Below are positions 46,501 through 54,643 of a DNA stretch of 64,000 nucleotides, piece after piece; the first letter of the stretch is position 1, and each line of letters opens with the position of its first letter. The notes under the pieces are model-generated. The model had not been told where the DNA came from. It saw nothing but the letters and a program-made list of their open reading frames with translations, and searched no databases. The stretch is from Oryzobacter telluris (lineage in GTDB: Bacteria; Actinomycetota; Actinomycetes; Actinomycetales; Dermatophilaceae). The DNA lies in contig NZ_CP170723.1 of assembly GCF_043099285.1 (NCBI RefSeq), positions 1,240,001 to 1,304,000 on the forward strand, in the 5' to 3' direction. A program made the translations under genes and the position numbers.

Positions 46501-47720
46501 CCGACGGCTCGAGGCTCGCGTCGTCCGGCGACACGCTCATGGTCTGGGACACCAGCGGCGAGGAGCCGGTCGCGGTCCTCGAGCAGGACGACGGTGGGGG
46601 GTGGCCGTCCTTCGACGCCTCGGGCGGCACGCTGTACACGGCGGCGTTCGACGGGATGGTGATGGCGTGGGACCTCACCGGCCGGCGCGGCTTCCTCCCC
46701 TCGGTGGGCGGCGAATCGGCCTCGGACGGTGTGGGTCTCGCCCGGTTCTCCCCGGACGGTCGCCGCCTGCTGAGGGTCTCCGCCGGCGAGGTCGCGACGT
46801 TCACGGTCCAGGACGTCGCTACCGGGGTCGAGTCGCGGCGCGTCGACGTGAACCAGAGCATCGCCTCGTGGCTCGACGGCGCGTGGAGCCCGGACGGGTC
46901 CCTCGTCACGGTGCAGACCCGCGACGACGTGCTGGCCGTGTGGGACGCCACCACCGTGGCGGAGGTCGCCCGGCGTGACCTCCCCGTGGGGGAGCAGGTG
47001 CTGTACGCCGAGTTCACCACCGACGGCGGCCTCCTCGTCGGCACGACGCAGGGTCGGGTACACGTCCTCGACGCCCGCACGCTCGCGCCGCGCCGCGACC
47101 CCGTCGACGTGGCGCCGCCGCGCGACGGCGCCCCGGCCGGTCTCGTCGGCGTGCTCCACGCGCGGCCGGGCACCACGGAGGTGCTCGCCGTGGCCGAGGG
47201 GGGTGAGCCGGTCGTCGTGGACACGGCGAGCGGAGCGGTGCGCCCGCTCGACCTGGGGGTCGAGGGCTTCGGGCTCGCGTGGTCGCCGGACGGTGAGCGG
47301 CTGGCGGTGACGACGACGGACGGCGCGGTCGGGCTCCGCGACGTCGACGCAAGGCGGTGGGTCGTCCCCCCGTCGGACCGGCAGCCGTTCGCCGGGTACG
47401 CCCTGACGTTCTCCCCGGACGGCAGCGAGTTCTCGACGACCGCATCGGGGCGGGTCGGACGCTGGGACGGGCGCACCGGCGCGTTCCTCGGCGCGGTCTC
47501 GGTCGACGGGGCCGCCGCGGTGGGCTACCTCCCCGGTGGCTCCGCGCTGGTCGTGGCGCAGGACGCCGGGCCGGTGCGGCGGTGGGACCTCGACCCGGCG
47601 TCGTGGGTCCGCACGGCGTGCGCCGTCGCCGGCCGCGAGCTCTCGGTGGGCGAGTGGCGCGACCACCTGCCGGACCGCGACTACCGACCGGTCTGCGGCA
47701 CCGGCGCGACACCGGGCTGA
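43557..47720 (+). CDS. SARP regulator fused to STAND NTPase and WD40-like propeller
   Basis: A 1387-residue protein. Residues 1-95 form an OmpR-like DNA-binding winged helix (VRVGVLGPLEVDGGAV) and about 100-245 the bacterial transcriptional activator domain of SARP proteins. CPYPGLLAHEAEDAAAFFGR opens an nSTAND1-type ATPase with Walker A GPSGCGKSSLL near residue 297. A single hydrophobic helix lies at about 656-681. The last 650 residues contain WD40/Asp-box-like repeats (FSPDGRRLL, WSPDGSLVT, FSPDGSEFS). GTG 43557 fits the domain start. Likely a signal-activated switch; the trigger and targets are unknown. Confidence 0.9.
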   Translation: MRVGVLGPLEVDGGAVSLGPRDRAALLVLVLRQGSPVRPDTIAEALWGEDPPASAAKVVQGCVVRLRRALGPSSIETVDGGYRLQLHRDEVDAVQFEELAGRARALLAQGQPDRAHYLLTRATDLWRGEPFADLDGWEPARIESERLLEERRDAEDLAAEVDLALGRHEEVATRGTALVREQPTREQRWAALALAQYRCGRQADALATLQRARALLVTELGLDPGPALAALEQAVLRQDPSLDPPEVLDSPGETCPYPGLLAHEAEDAAAFFGREADVAAGLHRLDETGVLAVVGPSGCGKSSLLRAGVAAALLADGQLVTVLTPGPEPLTAVDGVRLGRRTALVVDQCEEVFAAHPDQVRQFLAVLADHHRRGGLLVIGLRADRIGELSAHTHLARLVETGLHLLGPLSVEGLREAVEGPAAQAGLRLEDGLVELLVRDVEGEPGALPLLSHVLRRTWELREGRTLTVAAYRSTGGVREAVAQSAEELFRSLGAEDRVVLRELMTRLVTTGENGGPVRTRVPRRAVDRDVGRRDLVERLVVARLLSADADSVEVAHESLAVAWPRLRSWLDEDVDGQRILRHLSVAAQTWAALGRPESELYRGVRQVRAGEWVARTHPVLADDELDFLAASAALADREQRATEEQVRHERRANRRLRAGLVATVVLALLATTAGVFASLASRRADAAATSSDARRLGAEALRSKDLDTALLLSVAGMRLDASPDTRANLLATLDRAPDLVRMARTPRLVGLALSPRAGLVLAQAPDEGLVVRRADTLAPVSVHADLRGAAVVVSPDGATAVATPMADLVERGVVPAVVVLDPDGSVAAEQLGGIPAGRYAQQNVSIGPDSRWLGVTLLAMDGDAAPLVGVWDLTARSRPVALLEPGDQAERPLVAAGGRSLWTSGGGALRETALPSGRVVRTLTPQALDLGTVDDPFAISPDGSTLVVAAGTQLAFVDTAGAHVRHVVPVVGGVDRVAFSADGSRLASSGDTLMVWDTSGEEPVAVLEQDDGGGWPSFDASGGTLYTAAFDGMVMAWDLTGRRGFLPSVGGESASDGVGLARFSPDGRRLLRVSAGEVATFTVQDVATGVESRRVDVNQSIASWLDGAWSPDGSLVTVQTRDDVLAVWDATTVAEVARRDLPVGEQVLYAEFTTDGGLLVGTTQGRVHVLDARTLAPRRDPVDVAPPRDGAPAGLVGVLHARPGTTEVLAVAEGGEPVVVDTASGAVRPLDLGVEGFGLAWSPDGERLAVTTTDGAVGLRDVDARRWVVPPSDRQPFAGYALTFSPDGSEFSTTASGRVGRWDGRTGAFLGAVSVDGAAAVGYLPGGSALVVAQDAGPVRRWDLDPASWVRTACAVAGRELSVGEWRDHLPDRDYRPVCGTGATPG

Positions 47721-47800
47721 CCGGCGGCGGACACGGATGGCTCCATCGGGCCATGTCGCCGGACCCCGGTGCGGCGGTACGGTCGCGACACCAGAGGGTC

Positions 47801-47840
47801 CGTCACCGGCACGCCTCCCTCGCGAGGCGTGCCGGTGACG
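47801..47840. terminator. Strong hairpin after the SARP/STAND gene
   Basis: CGTCACCGGCACGCCTC and its exact complement (17-bp perfect stem) with a 6-base loop, about 80 bp after the stop codon. The remainder of the 297-bp gap to the next gene (47721-48017) shows no other clear signal. Confidence 0.75.
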
Positions 47841-48017
47841 GCATTCAGGACAGCGCCGGCGCGCTCGGGCCGCACGTCACCCCCAGCGGTCCCCTCCCCA
47901 CGGGGGTGGCGTGCTTCGTTGCCCGGGGCCCTGCGGAACTCCCGGCCGTCACCAGCGGTTACGGTGGCAGACGCACCAACGGCCCGAGAACCCTGAAGGA
48001 CCACGGAGGCACCACCG

Positions 48018-48317
48018 ATGGCCAAGATCCCCACGAAGACCCTCATCGCCATGGCCGGAGCGGCCGCGGTGAAGGCCCGCGACTACGCCCGCGACAACCC
48101 CGACAAGGTCGGCCAGGCGCTCGACCGCGTCGAGTCCACGGTCAGCAGCCGCACCCACGGCAAGTACGACGCCAAGCTCGGCAAGGGCAGCAACGCGCTG
48201 CGCAGCGCCCTCGGCCTCAGCTCGCGCGGCATCGCCCGCCCGGCGGTCGACCCCGCCCCGCAGCACCCGGCCTGGGACGCGCCGCAGACCCCGCCACCGC
48301 CGCCGCCGGCTTCCTGA
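48018..48317 (+). CDS. Small Rv0909/MT0933-like antitoxin-family protein
   Basis: A 99-residue protein whose centre (RDNPDKVGQALDRVESTVSS then THGKYDAKLGKG) resembles the DNPDKV...GKY motif of mycobacterial Rv0909/MT0933-type putative antitoxins. The C-terminus is Pro-rich with a run of six prolines. No toxin-like gene is adjacent, and strong hairpins flank it on both sides, so it is a single-gene unit. The toxin-antitoxin role is therefore doubtful. Preceded by a GGAGG-like site. Confidence 0.7.
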   Translation: MAKIPTKTLIAMAGAAAVKARDYARDNPDKVGQALDRVESTVSSRTHGKYDAKLGKGSNALRSALGLSSRGIARPAVDPAPQHPAWDAPQTPPPPPPAS

Positions 48318-48325
48318 CCGCACCG

Positions 48326-48364
48326 ACGAGGCCCCCTGACGCACCGCGCGTCAGGGGGCCTCGT
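48326..48364. terminator. Bidirectional terminator
   Basis: ACGAGGCCCCCTGACGC and its exact complement form a 17-bp perfect stem with a 5-base loop between convergent genes, 9 bp after one stop and 17 bp before the other. Confidence 0.85.
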
Positions 48365-48380
48365 CGTACGGCACACAGGC

Positions 48381-50165
48381 TCAGCCCTCGGCGTCCTTGA
48401 TGTCGCACAGGACCGCGCCGTTGGTGACCGTCGCGCCCACGGTGGCGCTCAGCCCGGAGACGGTGCCGGCCTTGTGCGCGGTGATGGGCTGCTCCATCTT
48501 CATCGCCTCGAGGACGACGACGAGGTCGCCCTGCGCGACGGTGGCCCCGTCCTCGACGGCGATCTTGACGATGGTGCCCTGCATGGGGGCGGTGAGGCTG
48601 TCGCCGGAGGCCGCGGCCCCGGCCTTCGCGCCGCCGCTGCGGCGCGGGGCCGCACGGCGAGAGGCCGGCGCGCCGCCGTTGCCGCCGCCGAGCGAGAGTC
48701 CGCCGGGCAGCGAGACCTCGAGACGCTTGCCGCCGACCTCGACGACGACGGTCTGGCGCTCCTGCTCCGCGGGCGCGTCGGCGGCGCCCCCGGCGAAGGG
48801 CTCGATGGTGTTGTCGAACTCGGTCTCGATCCAGCGGGTGTGCACCGTGAACGGCGCGGAGGCGTCCTCGGGCGCGAACGCCGGGTCGGCCACCACCGCG
48901 CGGTGGAACGGCACGACCGTGGGCATCCCCTCGATGACGAGCTCGGCCAGGGCGCGCCGGGCCCGCTCGAGCGCCTGCTGGCGGGTGCGCCCGGTGACGA
49001 CGAGCTTGGCGATCATCGAGTCGAACGCGCCGGCCACGGTGTCGCCCTCGACGATGCCGGCGTCCCAGCGCACGCCGGGACCGGTGGGCACGACCATCCG
49101 GGTCACGGTGCCGGGGGCCGGGAGGAACCCGCGCCCGGCGTCCTCCCCGTTGATCCGGAACTCGATGGAGTGGGCGTGCGGCTCGGGGTCGGGGTAGTCG
49201 AGGGACTCGCCGTCGGCGATGCGCAGCTGCTCACGCACGAGGTCGATGCCGGTGACCTCCTCGGAGACCGGGTGCTCGACCTGGAGGCGGGTGTTGACCT
49301 CGAGGAAGGAGATGTCGCCCTCGGGGCCGACGAGGAACTCGCAGGTGCCGGCGCCGACGTACTTCGCCGCACGCAGGATCTCCTTGGAGGCCCGCACGAG
49401 CTCGGTGTGCTGCGCCTCGGTGAGGAAGGGGGCCGGCGCCTCCTCGACGAGCTTCTGGTTGCGCCGCTGCAGCGAGCAGTCGCGGGTGGAGACGACGACG
49501 ACGGTGCCGTGGCGGTCGGCCAGGCACTGGGTCTCGACGTGGCGGGGGTGGTCGAGGAAGCGCTCGACGAAGCACTCGCCGCGGCCGAAGGCGGTGACCG
49601 CCTCGCGCACCGCCGACTCGAACAGCTCGGGGATCTCCTCGAGGGTGCGCGCGACCTTGAGGCCGCGGCCGCCACCGCCGTAGGCCGCCTTGATGGCGAC
49701 GGGCAGCCCGTGCTCCCGGGCGAAGGCGACGACGTCGTCGGGGCCGTCGACGGGGTCCTTGGTGCCCGGCACGAGCGGCGCCTGGGCGGCGAGGGCGATG
49801 TGGCGCGCCTTGACCTTGTCGCCGAGCGAGTCGATGGCCTCGGGTCCGGGGCCGATCCAGGTGAGCCCGGCGTCGATGACCTTCTGGGCGAACTCCGCGT
49901 TCTCCGCGAGGAACCCGTAGCCCGGGTGCACGGCGTCGGCGCCGGCCTGGTGCGCGACCTCGATGAGCTTGTTCTGCAGCAGGTAGGAGTCGGCCGGTGT
50001 GGTGCCCCCGAGGGCGTACGCCTCGTCGGCGACGCGCACGTGGAGGGCGTCGCGGTCGGGGTCGGCGTACACGGCGACGGACCGCACCCCGTGGTCACGG
50101 CAGGCGCGGGCGATGCGGACCGCGATCTCACCCCGGTTCGCGATGAGGACACTGGAGATGGCCAT
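48381..50165 (-). CDS. accA: Acyl-CoA carboxylase alpha subunit (biotin carboxylase + BCCP)
   Basis: A 594-residue protein. Biotin carboxylase covers about residues 1-450 (VLIANRGEIAVRIARACRD, YGGGGRGLKV, EVNTRLQVEHPVSEEVTG), followed by a linker and a C-terminal biotin carrier domain with the biotinylation motif EAMKMEQ. It carboxylates biotin for acetyl- or propionyl-CoA carboxylase; the beta subunit gene is not adjacent. Start ATG 50165 (MAISSVLIANRGE). Actinobacteria use this fused subunit for fatty acid, and where present mycolic acid, precursor supply. Confidence 0.95.
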   Translation of the reverse strand: MAISSVLIANRGEIAVRIARACRDHGVRSVAVYADPDRDALHVRVADEAYALGGTTPADSYLLQNKLIEVAHQAGADAVHPGYGFLAENAEFAQKVIDAGLTWIGPGPEAIDSLGDKVKARHIALAAQAPLVPGTKDPVDGPDDVVAFAREHGLPVAIKAAYGGGGRGLKVARTLEEIPELFESAVREAVTAFGRGECFVERFLDHPRHVETQCLADRHGTVVVVSTRDCSLQRRNQKLVEEAPAPFLTEAQHTELVRASKEILRAAKYVGAGTCEFLVGPEGDISFLEVNTRLQVEHPVSEEVTGIDLVREQLRIADGESLDYPDPEPHAHSIEFRINGEDAGRGFLPAPGTVTRMVVPTGPGVRWDAGIVEGDTVAGAFDSMIAKLVVTGRTRQQALERARRALAELVIEGMPTVVPFHRAVVADPAFAPEDASAPFTVHTRWIETEFDNTIEPFAGGAADAPAEQERQTVVVEVGGKRLEVSLPGGLSLGGGNGGAPASRRAAPRRSGGAKAGAAASGDSLTAPMQGTIVKIAVEDGATVAQGDLVVVLEAMKMEQPITAHKAGTVSGLSATVGATVTNGAVLCDIKDAEG

Positions 50166-50270
50166 GGGCCGGACTCTAGCGGGCTCGCCGCACCCCGTCG
50201 GGGCGGCCGGGGTGCGTCCCTCGCCACACTCGGCGCCGGTCCCGCCGTCCGCTCCGGCTACGGTGCGGGC

Positions 50271-51005
50271 ATGGGTGAGCTGACCTCCGTGACCACCGTC
50301 GACGGCCCTGCCGAGGCGTACCTGACCGGCACCCCGGGGGACCCGGGCGTGCTGTTCTACGTCGACGCCATCGGGCTGCGGCCGCAGACCATGGCGATGG
50401 CCGACCGCATCGCCTCGTGGGGGTACGTCGTCCTCGTGCCCCACGTGTTCCACCGATTCGGCCCCGCTGCCGAGCTCGCCCCGACCGACGACCTGCGCGA
50501 CCCCGGCGCCCGCGAGGCGTTCTTCGCCGGAGGCGTCATGGACCGGGTCAAGGCCCTGACGCCCGACCTCGCCGAGGCCGACGCGGCGGCGTGGGTCCTC
50601 GCCCTCGCCGAGCACGCCGGCGACGGACCGTTCGGCGTCACGGGCTACTGCATGGGCGCGCGCCTGGCCGTGCGGACGGCCGGCTGGTACCCCGGGCGGG
50701 TGCGCGCAGTGGGTGGGTGGCACGGCGGCGGACTCGTCACCGACGGCCCGGACAGCCCGCACCTCGCCGTCGCCGCGTCCTCGGCGGAATACGCCTTCGG
50801 CCACGCCGACGCCGACCGCTCGATGCCGCCGGAGGCCGTCGCCGCCCTCGGCGAGGTGCTCGAGGCCGCCGGCCGCCCCTTCCTCAACGAGGTCTTCGCG
50901 GGGGCCTCCCACGGCTACACGATGGCCGACACGTCGATCTACGACGAGGCCGCGGCCGAGCGGCACTTCACCGAGCTGCGGGCGCTGTTCGAGCGCACCC
51001 TCTGA
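50271..51005 (+). CDS. Dienelactone hydrolase family protein
   Basis: A 244-residue alpha/beta hydrolase with a cysteine nucleophile in GYCMGAR (near residue 127) and the catalytic His in ASHGYTM near residue 208, the pattern of dienelactone hydrolases. The natural substrate is unknown. Start ATG 50271. It is convergent with the MarR gene. Confidence 0.9.
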   Translation: MGELTSVTTVDGPAEAYLTGTPGDPGVLFYVDAIGLRPQTMAMADRIASWGYVVLVPHVFHRFGPAAELAPTDDLRDPGAREAFFAGGVMDRVKALTPDLAEADAAAWVLALAEHAGDGPFGVTGYCMGARLAVRTAGWYPGRVRAVGGWHGGGLVTDGPDSPHLAVAASSAEYAFGHADADRSMPPEAVAALGEVLEAAGRPFLNEVFAGASHGYTMADTSIYDEAAAERHFTELRALFERTL

Positions 51006-51023
51006 GGCGGCGCCGCCGCGAGC

Positions 51024-51509
51024 TCAGACGCCGAGGGACTCGGCCAGCCGGCCGAGCAGCGTCCCGAGCGTCTTGCGCTCGGCCGCGGTGAGGCCCTCGA
51101 GGAGGCGGGCCTCGTTGGCGACGTGCGCCCCCATCGCCTCGTCGATGACGCGCCGCCCCGCCGCCGTAAGGACCACCGTGCGCGAGCGCCCGTCGCTCGG
51201 GCTGGCGCGCCGCTTCACCAAACCCCGGGCCTCGAGCCGGTCGACCCGCTTGGAGACCGCCCCCGAGGTGACGAGGGTGCGCTCCACGAGGTCGCCGGGG
51301 GTGAGGGCGAACGGCTCGCCCTGGCGGCGGAGGGTGGCCAGCACGTCGAAGTCGCCCTCGCCGAGGCCGTGCTGTGCGTAGACCGCGACGAGCTCGGGGG
51401 TCAGGGCGTTGGCGACCCGGTGGACGCGGCCGATGACGAGGAGCGGGGAGACGTCGAGGTCGGGGCGTTCGGTGTGCCACTGCTCGACGACGTGGGCGAC
51501 GTGGTCCAT
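51024..51509 (-). CDS. MarR family transcriptional regulator
   Basis: A 161-residue winged-helix protein with GDFDVLATLRRQGEPFALTP, recognition helix LVTSGAVSKRVDRLEARGLV and wing PSDGRSRTVVLTAAG, the typical MarR set. It is divergent from an EamA transporter gene, with two palindromes in the 39-bp gap. It probably represses itself and the transporter; the ligand is not known. Confidence 0.92.
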   Translation of the reverse strand: MDHVAHVVEQWHTERPDLDVSPLLVIGRVHRVANALTPELVAVYAQHGLGEGDFDVLATLRRQGEPFALTPGDLVERTLVTSGAVSKRVDRLEARGLVKRRASPSDGRSRTVVLTAAGRRVIDEAMGAHVANEARLLEGLTAAERKTLGTLLGRLAESLGV

Positions 51510-51520
51510 GGGAGGAATAT

Positions 51521-51557
51521 ATCTTCCGTGGAAGGTATTGTCTCTTCCATGGAAGAG
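51521..51557. promoter_or_regulatory. Two MarR operator half-sites in tandem
   Basis: ATCTTCCGTGGAAGGT (51521-51536) and CTCTTCCATGGAAGAG (51542-51557) are closely spaced palindromes of the form CTTCCrTGGAAG, two turns of DNA apart centre to centre (about 21 bp). The second covers the ATG of the EamA gene. Confidence 0.8.
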
Positions 51558-52469
51558 AAGTCGCCGGGGCTCACGACCATCGCCCTCACCGCGGTCGCGC
51601 CCGTCGTGTGGGGCTCCACCTATGCCGTGACCCAGCTGTGGCTGCCGCCGGACCGCCCGTTCTTCGCCGCCGCGGCGCGCGTCCTGCCCGCCGGGCTGCT
51701 GCTCCTGCTCTGGGTGCGCCGCCTGCCGCGCGGCCGCTGGTGGGGGAGGTCGCTCGTCCTCGGCGCGCTCAACCACGGCTTCTTCTTCGCGCTGCTCTAC
51801 GTCGGGGCCTACCGCCTGCCGAGCGGCCTCGGCAGCACCCTCACCGCCCTGGCGCCGCTGGTGATGATGGCCATGGCCTTCCTCGTCCTCGGCGAGCGCC
51901 AGGCCAGGGTCACCCTGCTCGCAGCCGTCGCCGGCATCGGAGGCGTCCTCGCCCTCGTCTGGCAGGCCGACCGCGCCGGGGCCGTCGACCCGGTCGGCGT
52001 GGCGGCGGTCGTCGGGGCGGTCGTCTCGTCCTCGGTGGGGTTCGTGCTCGTCAAGCGCTGGGCGCCGCCGGGCGACGTCCTCATCACCACGTCCTGGCAG
52101 CTCGTGGCGGGCGGCCTCCTCCTGGTGCCGCTCGCGTGGTTCACCGAGGGCGCCCCGCCGGCGCTGGACGTCCCCGCCGTCGCGGCGCTGGTCTACCTCG
52201 GCCTGGCCGGCACGGCCCTCGGGTACGTCCTGTGGTTCCGCGGCCTCACCCGGATGGACGCGGGCGCCGTCGCCGTCGTCGGCCTCGTCAACCCGGTGGT
52301 CGGGACCGTCCTCGGCGTGGCCCTGCTCGGCGAGCCGTTCGGTCCCGTGCACCTCGTCGCGATGGCCGTGACGCTGGGCAGCGTCCTCCTTGCGCAGGAG
52401 CCGGTCCGCCGGGCCCTCGCCCCCCGCCGTGCGCGATCCGCGCCTACGGTGGGCGCATGCCTCCCGTGA
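51549..52469 (+). CDS. EamA family transporter
   Basis: A 306-residue protein with ten membrane helices in two EamA repeats, starting MEEKSPGLTTIALTAVAP with the helix motif VVWGSTYAVTQLWLP. The ATG at 51549 lies inside an operator palindrome, so the transcript may be leaderless. It belongs to the drug/metabolite exporter superfamily; substrate unknown. The last 13 bp overlap the aldo-keto reductase gene. Confidence 0.9.
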   Translation: MEEKSPGLTTIALTAVAPVVWGSTYAVTQLWLPPDRPFFAAAARVLPAGLLLLLWVRRLPRGRWWGRSLVLGALNHGFFFALLYVGAYRLPSGLGSTLTALAPLVMMAMAFLVLGERQARVTLLAAVAGIGGVLALVWQADRAGAVDPVGVAAVVGAVVSSSVGFVLVKRWAPPGDVLITTSWQLVAGGLLLVPLAWFTEGAPPALDVPAVAALVYLGLAGTALGYVLWFRGLTRMDAGAVAVVGLVNPVVGTVLGVALLGEPFGPVHLVAMAVTLGSVLLAQEPVRRALAPRRARSAPTVGACLP

Positions 52470-53299
52470 GCACGACGACGCTGACCACGCCCACCGGACC
52501 GGTGGCGCTCCCCACGATCGGCTTCGGCACCTGGCAGGTGCCCGACGACGAGGTCGTCCCGGCGGTCCTCGCGGCGCTCGACGCCGGGTACCGCCACATC
52601 GACACCGCGGCGCTCTACGGCAACGAGGCCGGGGTGGGCCGGGCGCTCGCCGGGTCCGACGTCCCGCGCGACGACGTCTTCGTCACGACGAAGGTCTGGA
52701 ACTCCGACCAGGGGTTCGACGAGACGCTGCGCGCCTTCGACGCCTCGATGGGCCGGCTCGCCCTCGACGTCCTCGACCTCTACCTCATCCACTGGCCCGC
52801 TCCCGGCAACGACCGGTACGTCGACACCTGGCGCGCGCTGGGCCGGCTGCGCGACGACGGGCGGGTGCGCGCCATCGGGGTGTGCAACTTCCAGGCCGAG
52901 CACCTCCAGCGGCTCCACGACGAGACGGGGGAGTGGCCGAGCATCAACCAGGTCGAGCTGCACCCCTACCTCCAGCAGTCGCCGCTGCGGGCCTTCCACG
53001 CCCAGCGCGACATCGTCACCGAGTCGTGGAGCCCGCTGGCCTCTGGCAAGCGCGTCCTGGACGACCCCGTCATCGACGAGATCGCGCGGGCCCACGGGGC
53101 GACCCCGGCGCAGGTCGTCATCGCGTGGCACCTCGCCCTCGACCTCGTCGTGCTGCCGAAGTCGGTGACTCCCTCGCGGATCGTGGAGAACCTCGCGGCC
53201 GCCGACCTCGAGCTCACCGGGGACGAGCTCGCGGCCATCGCGACGCTCGACCGCGGCTTCCGCACCGGCCCGGACCCCGAGGAGTTCAACGGCGCCTGA
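52457..53299 (+). CDS. Aldo/keto reductase (2,5-diketo-D-gluconate reductase-like)
   Basis: A 280-residue NADPH-dependent oxidoreductase. Visible features are YRHIDTAALYGNE (catalytic Asp and Tyr), TTKVWNSDQG (Lys), LDLYLIHWP with the catalytic His, and the cofactor-binding LPKSVTPSRIVEN. Start ATG 52457 overlaps the EamA gene by 13 bp, so it shares the MarR-controlled promoter. Confidence 0.93.
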   Translation: MPPVSTTTLTTPTGPVALPTIGFGTWQVPDDEVVPAVLAALDAGYRHIDTAALYGNEAGVGRALAGSDVPRDDVFVTTKVWNSDQGFDETLRAFDASMGRLALDVLDLYLIHWPAPGNDRYVDTWRALGRLRDDGRVRAIGVCNFQAEHLQRLHDETGEWPSINQVELHPYLQQSPLRAFHAQRDIVTESWSPLASGKRVLDDPVIDEIARAHGATPAQVVIAWHLALDLVVLPKSVTPSRIVENLAAADLELTGDELAAIATLDRGFRTGPDPEEFNGA

Positions 53300-53345
53300 C
53301 GGACACGCCCGTGAGTACCGGAACTCATGGTCGTGGGTGACCGTC
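53298..53345. repeat. Imperfect palindromic hairpin (family G)
   Basis: The outer arms (GACGG...CCGTC) and a central TGAGT/ACTCA pair around CCGG form an imperfect palindrome starting at the aldo-keto reductase stop. It has no T-run. It may be a terminator or a degenerate member of the hairpin element class. Confidence 0.45.
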
Positions 53346-53404
53346 CGGAGGACGATGAGGGGTGCACCGACCGACGGTGCCCGTCACCGACCGAGGAGCC
53401 CGCG

Positions 53405-54643
53405 ATGACCGCATCGCCTGCCGCCGCACCAGACGCTCCCACCCACCGTGACCCCGCCCGCCACGCGGCCAGCCCCGCCCAGCTCGGCTGGCTCGACGGC
53501 GAGCTGCGCGCCTGGCACGCCGAGGGCCTCGTCGACGACACCGTCGCCGCGGCCATCCGCGCACGCTACGTGGAGGTCCGCAAGGTCACCCTCTCGCGCA
53601 TCGTGCTCACCCTCGGCGCCTGTTTCGTCGGGCTGGGCCTGATCTGGCTCGTCGCGTCCAACCTCGAGGCGATGGCGCCGCTCACCCGGTTCGTCCTCAT
53701 GGTGGTCATCTGGCTCGGGCTCGTCGGCGTCGCCGAGGTGCTCGCCACCCGGCGCGAGCGGGAGGGCGACGTCGCCTCTCCCGTGGTCGGCGCCGTGCGG
53801 CTGCTCGCGGCCGGGGCGTTCGGCGCCGTGGTGTTCCAGGCGGCCCAGAGCCTGCAGGTCCCCGCGTACGAGCCGCTGCTCGTCGGGGTCTGGGGGCTCG
53901 GCGCGGTCCTGTGGGCGTACGCCGTGCGGGGGGTGGCGCCGCTCGTGCTCGGGGTGGGGCTGCTCGCCTTCTGGTTCGTCTGGCAGGTCGGCGACGTGGC
54001 CGACGACGCCTTCTCCGTCTCCACCGCTCTCGGGGCCGTCGGCCTGGCGTCCGTGGGGGTGGGGGTCGCCAACGCCGTGCTCGGCCGGCGCGAGATGGCG
54101 CCGCCGTGGCGGGAGATCGGCGCCCTCATCGTCCTCGTCGGCCTGTTCGTCGCCGCCCTGCCCTACGCCTGGGGCGAGCCGGGCACCTCGTGGGCCCTGT
54201 GGGTCGGGCTCGCGGCCGCCGTGGTCGTCGCCGCCCTCGCGGCACTGCGGGGCGACCGGCTCGACCGCCTCGAGGTCGGCCTGGCCGCCCTCGCCCTGGC
54301 GATGACCGTCGGCCTGGCCCTGTGGCGCTTCGACACCGAGTCGCTGCAGCCCGACGACCTCGGCGCCGGCGCCTGGGTGAGGGCCTTCCTCGCGGTCGCC
54401 GCGTACCTCGTCGTCGCGAGCGGGTACGCCGTGCTCGGCGGGATGCGCGACACCGGGCGGCTCACCTGGCTCGCCACGGCGGCGCTCGTCGTGTTCGTCA
54501 CGACCCAGGCGTTCGCCGTGTTCGCGCCGATCCTGTCGGGCGCCACCTTGTTCCTCGTCGTCGGCGTCGTCCTGCTCGGGACCGGCGTCCTGGCCGACCG
54601 CGGCCGGCGACGACTCGTCCGCGAGGCGAAGGAGGCGCGGTGA
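53405..54643 (+). CDS. DUF2157 membrane protein
   Basis: A 412-residue protein with a soluble N-terminus (WLDGELRAWHAEGLVDD) typical of DUF2157, then about twelve hydrophobic segments. Function unknown. Its stop overlaps the next start (TGATG), and the next gene encodes a GDYxxLxY-type protein, a pairing known for DUF2157 proteins in bacteria. Start ATG 53405. Confidence 0.88.
   Translation: MTASPAAAPDAPTHRDPARHAASPAQLGWLDGELRAWHAEGLVDDTVAAAIRARYVEVRKVTLSRIVLTLGACFVGLGLIWLVASNLEAMAPLTRFVLMVVIWLGLVGVAEVLATRREREGDVASPVVGAVRLLAAGAFGAVVFQAAQSLQVPAYEPLLVGVWGLGAVLWAYAVRGVAPLVLGVGLLAFWFVWQVGDVADDAFSVSTALGAVGLASVGVGVANAVLGRREMAPPWREIGALIVLVGLFVAALPYAWGEPGTSWALWVGLAAAVVVAALAALRGDRLDRLEVGLAALALAMTVGLALWRFDTESLQPDDLGAGAWVRAFLAVAAYLVVASGYAVLGGMRDTGRLTWLATAALVVFVTTQAFAVFAPILSGATLFLVVGVVLLGTGVLADRGRRRLVREAKEAR

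Noticed and set aside
44469..47666. A 1065-codon antisense frame within the SARP/STAND gene
   Set aside because: The plus-strand protein has well-recognised domains throughout; the antisense translation is compositionally biased.
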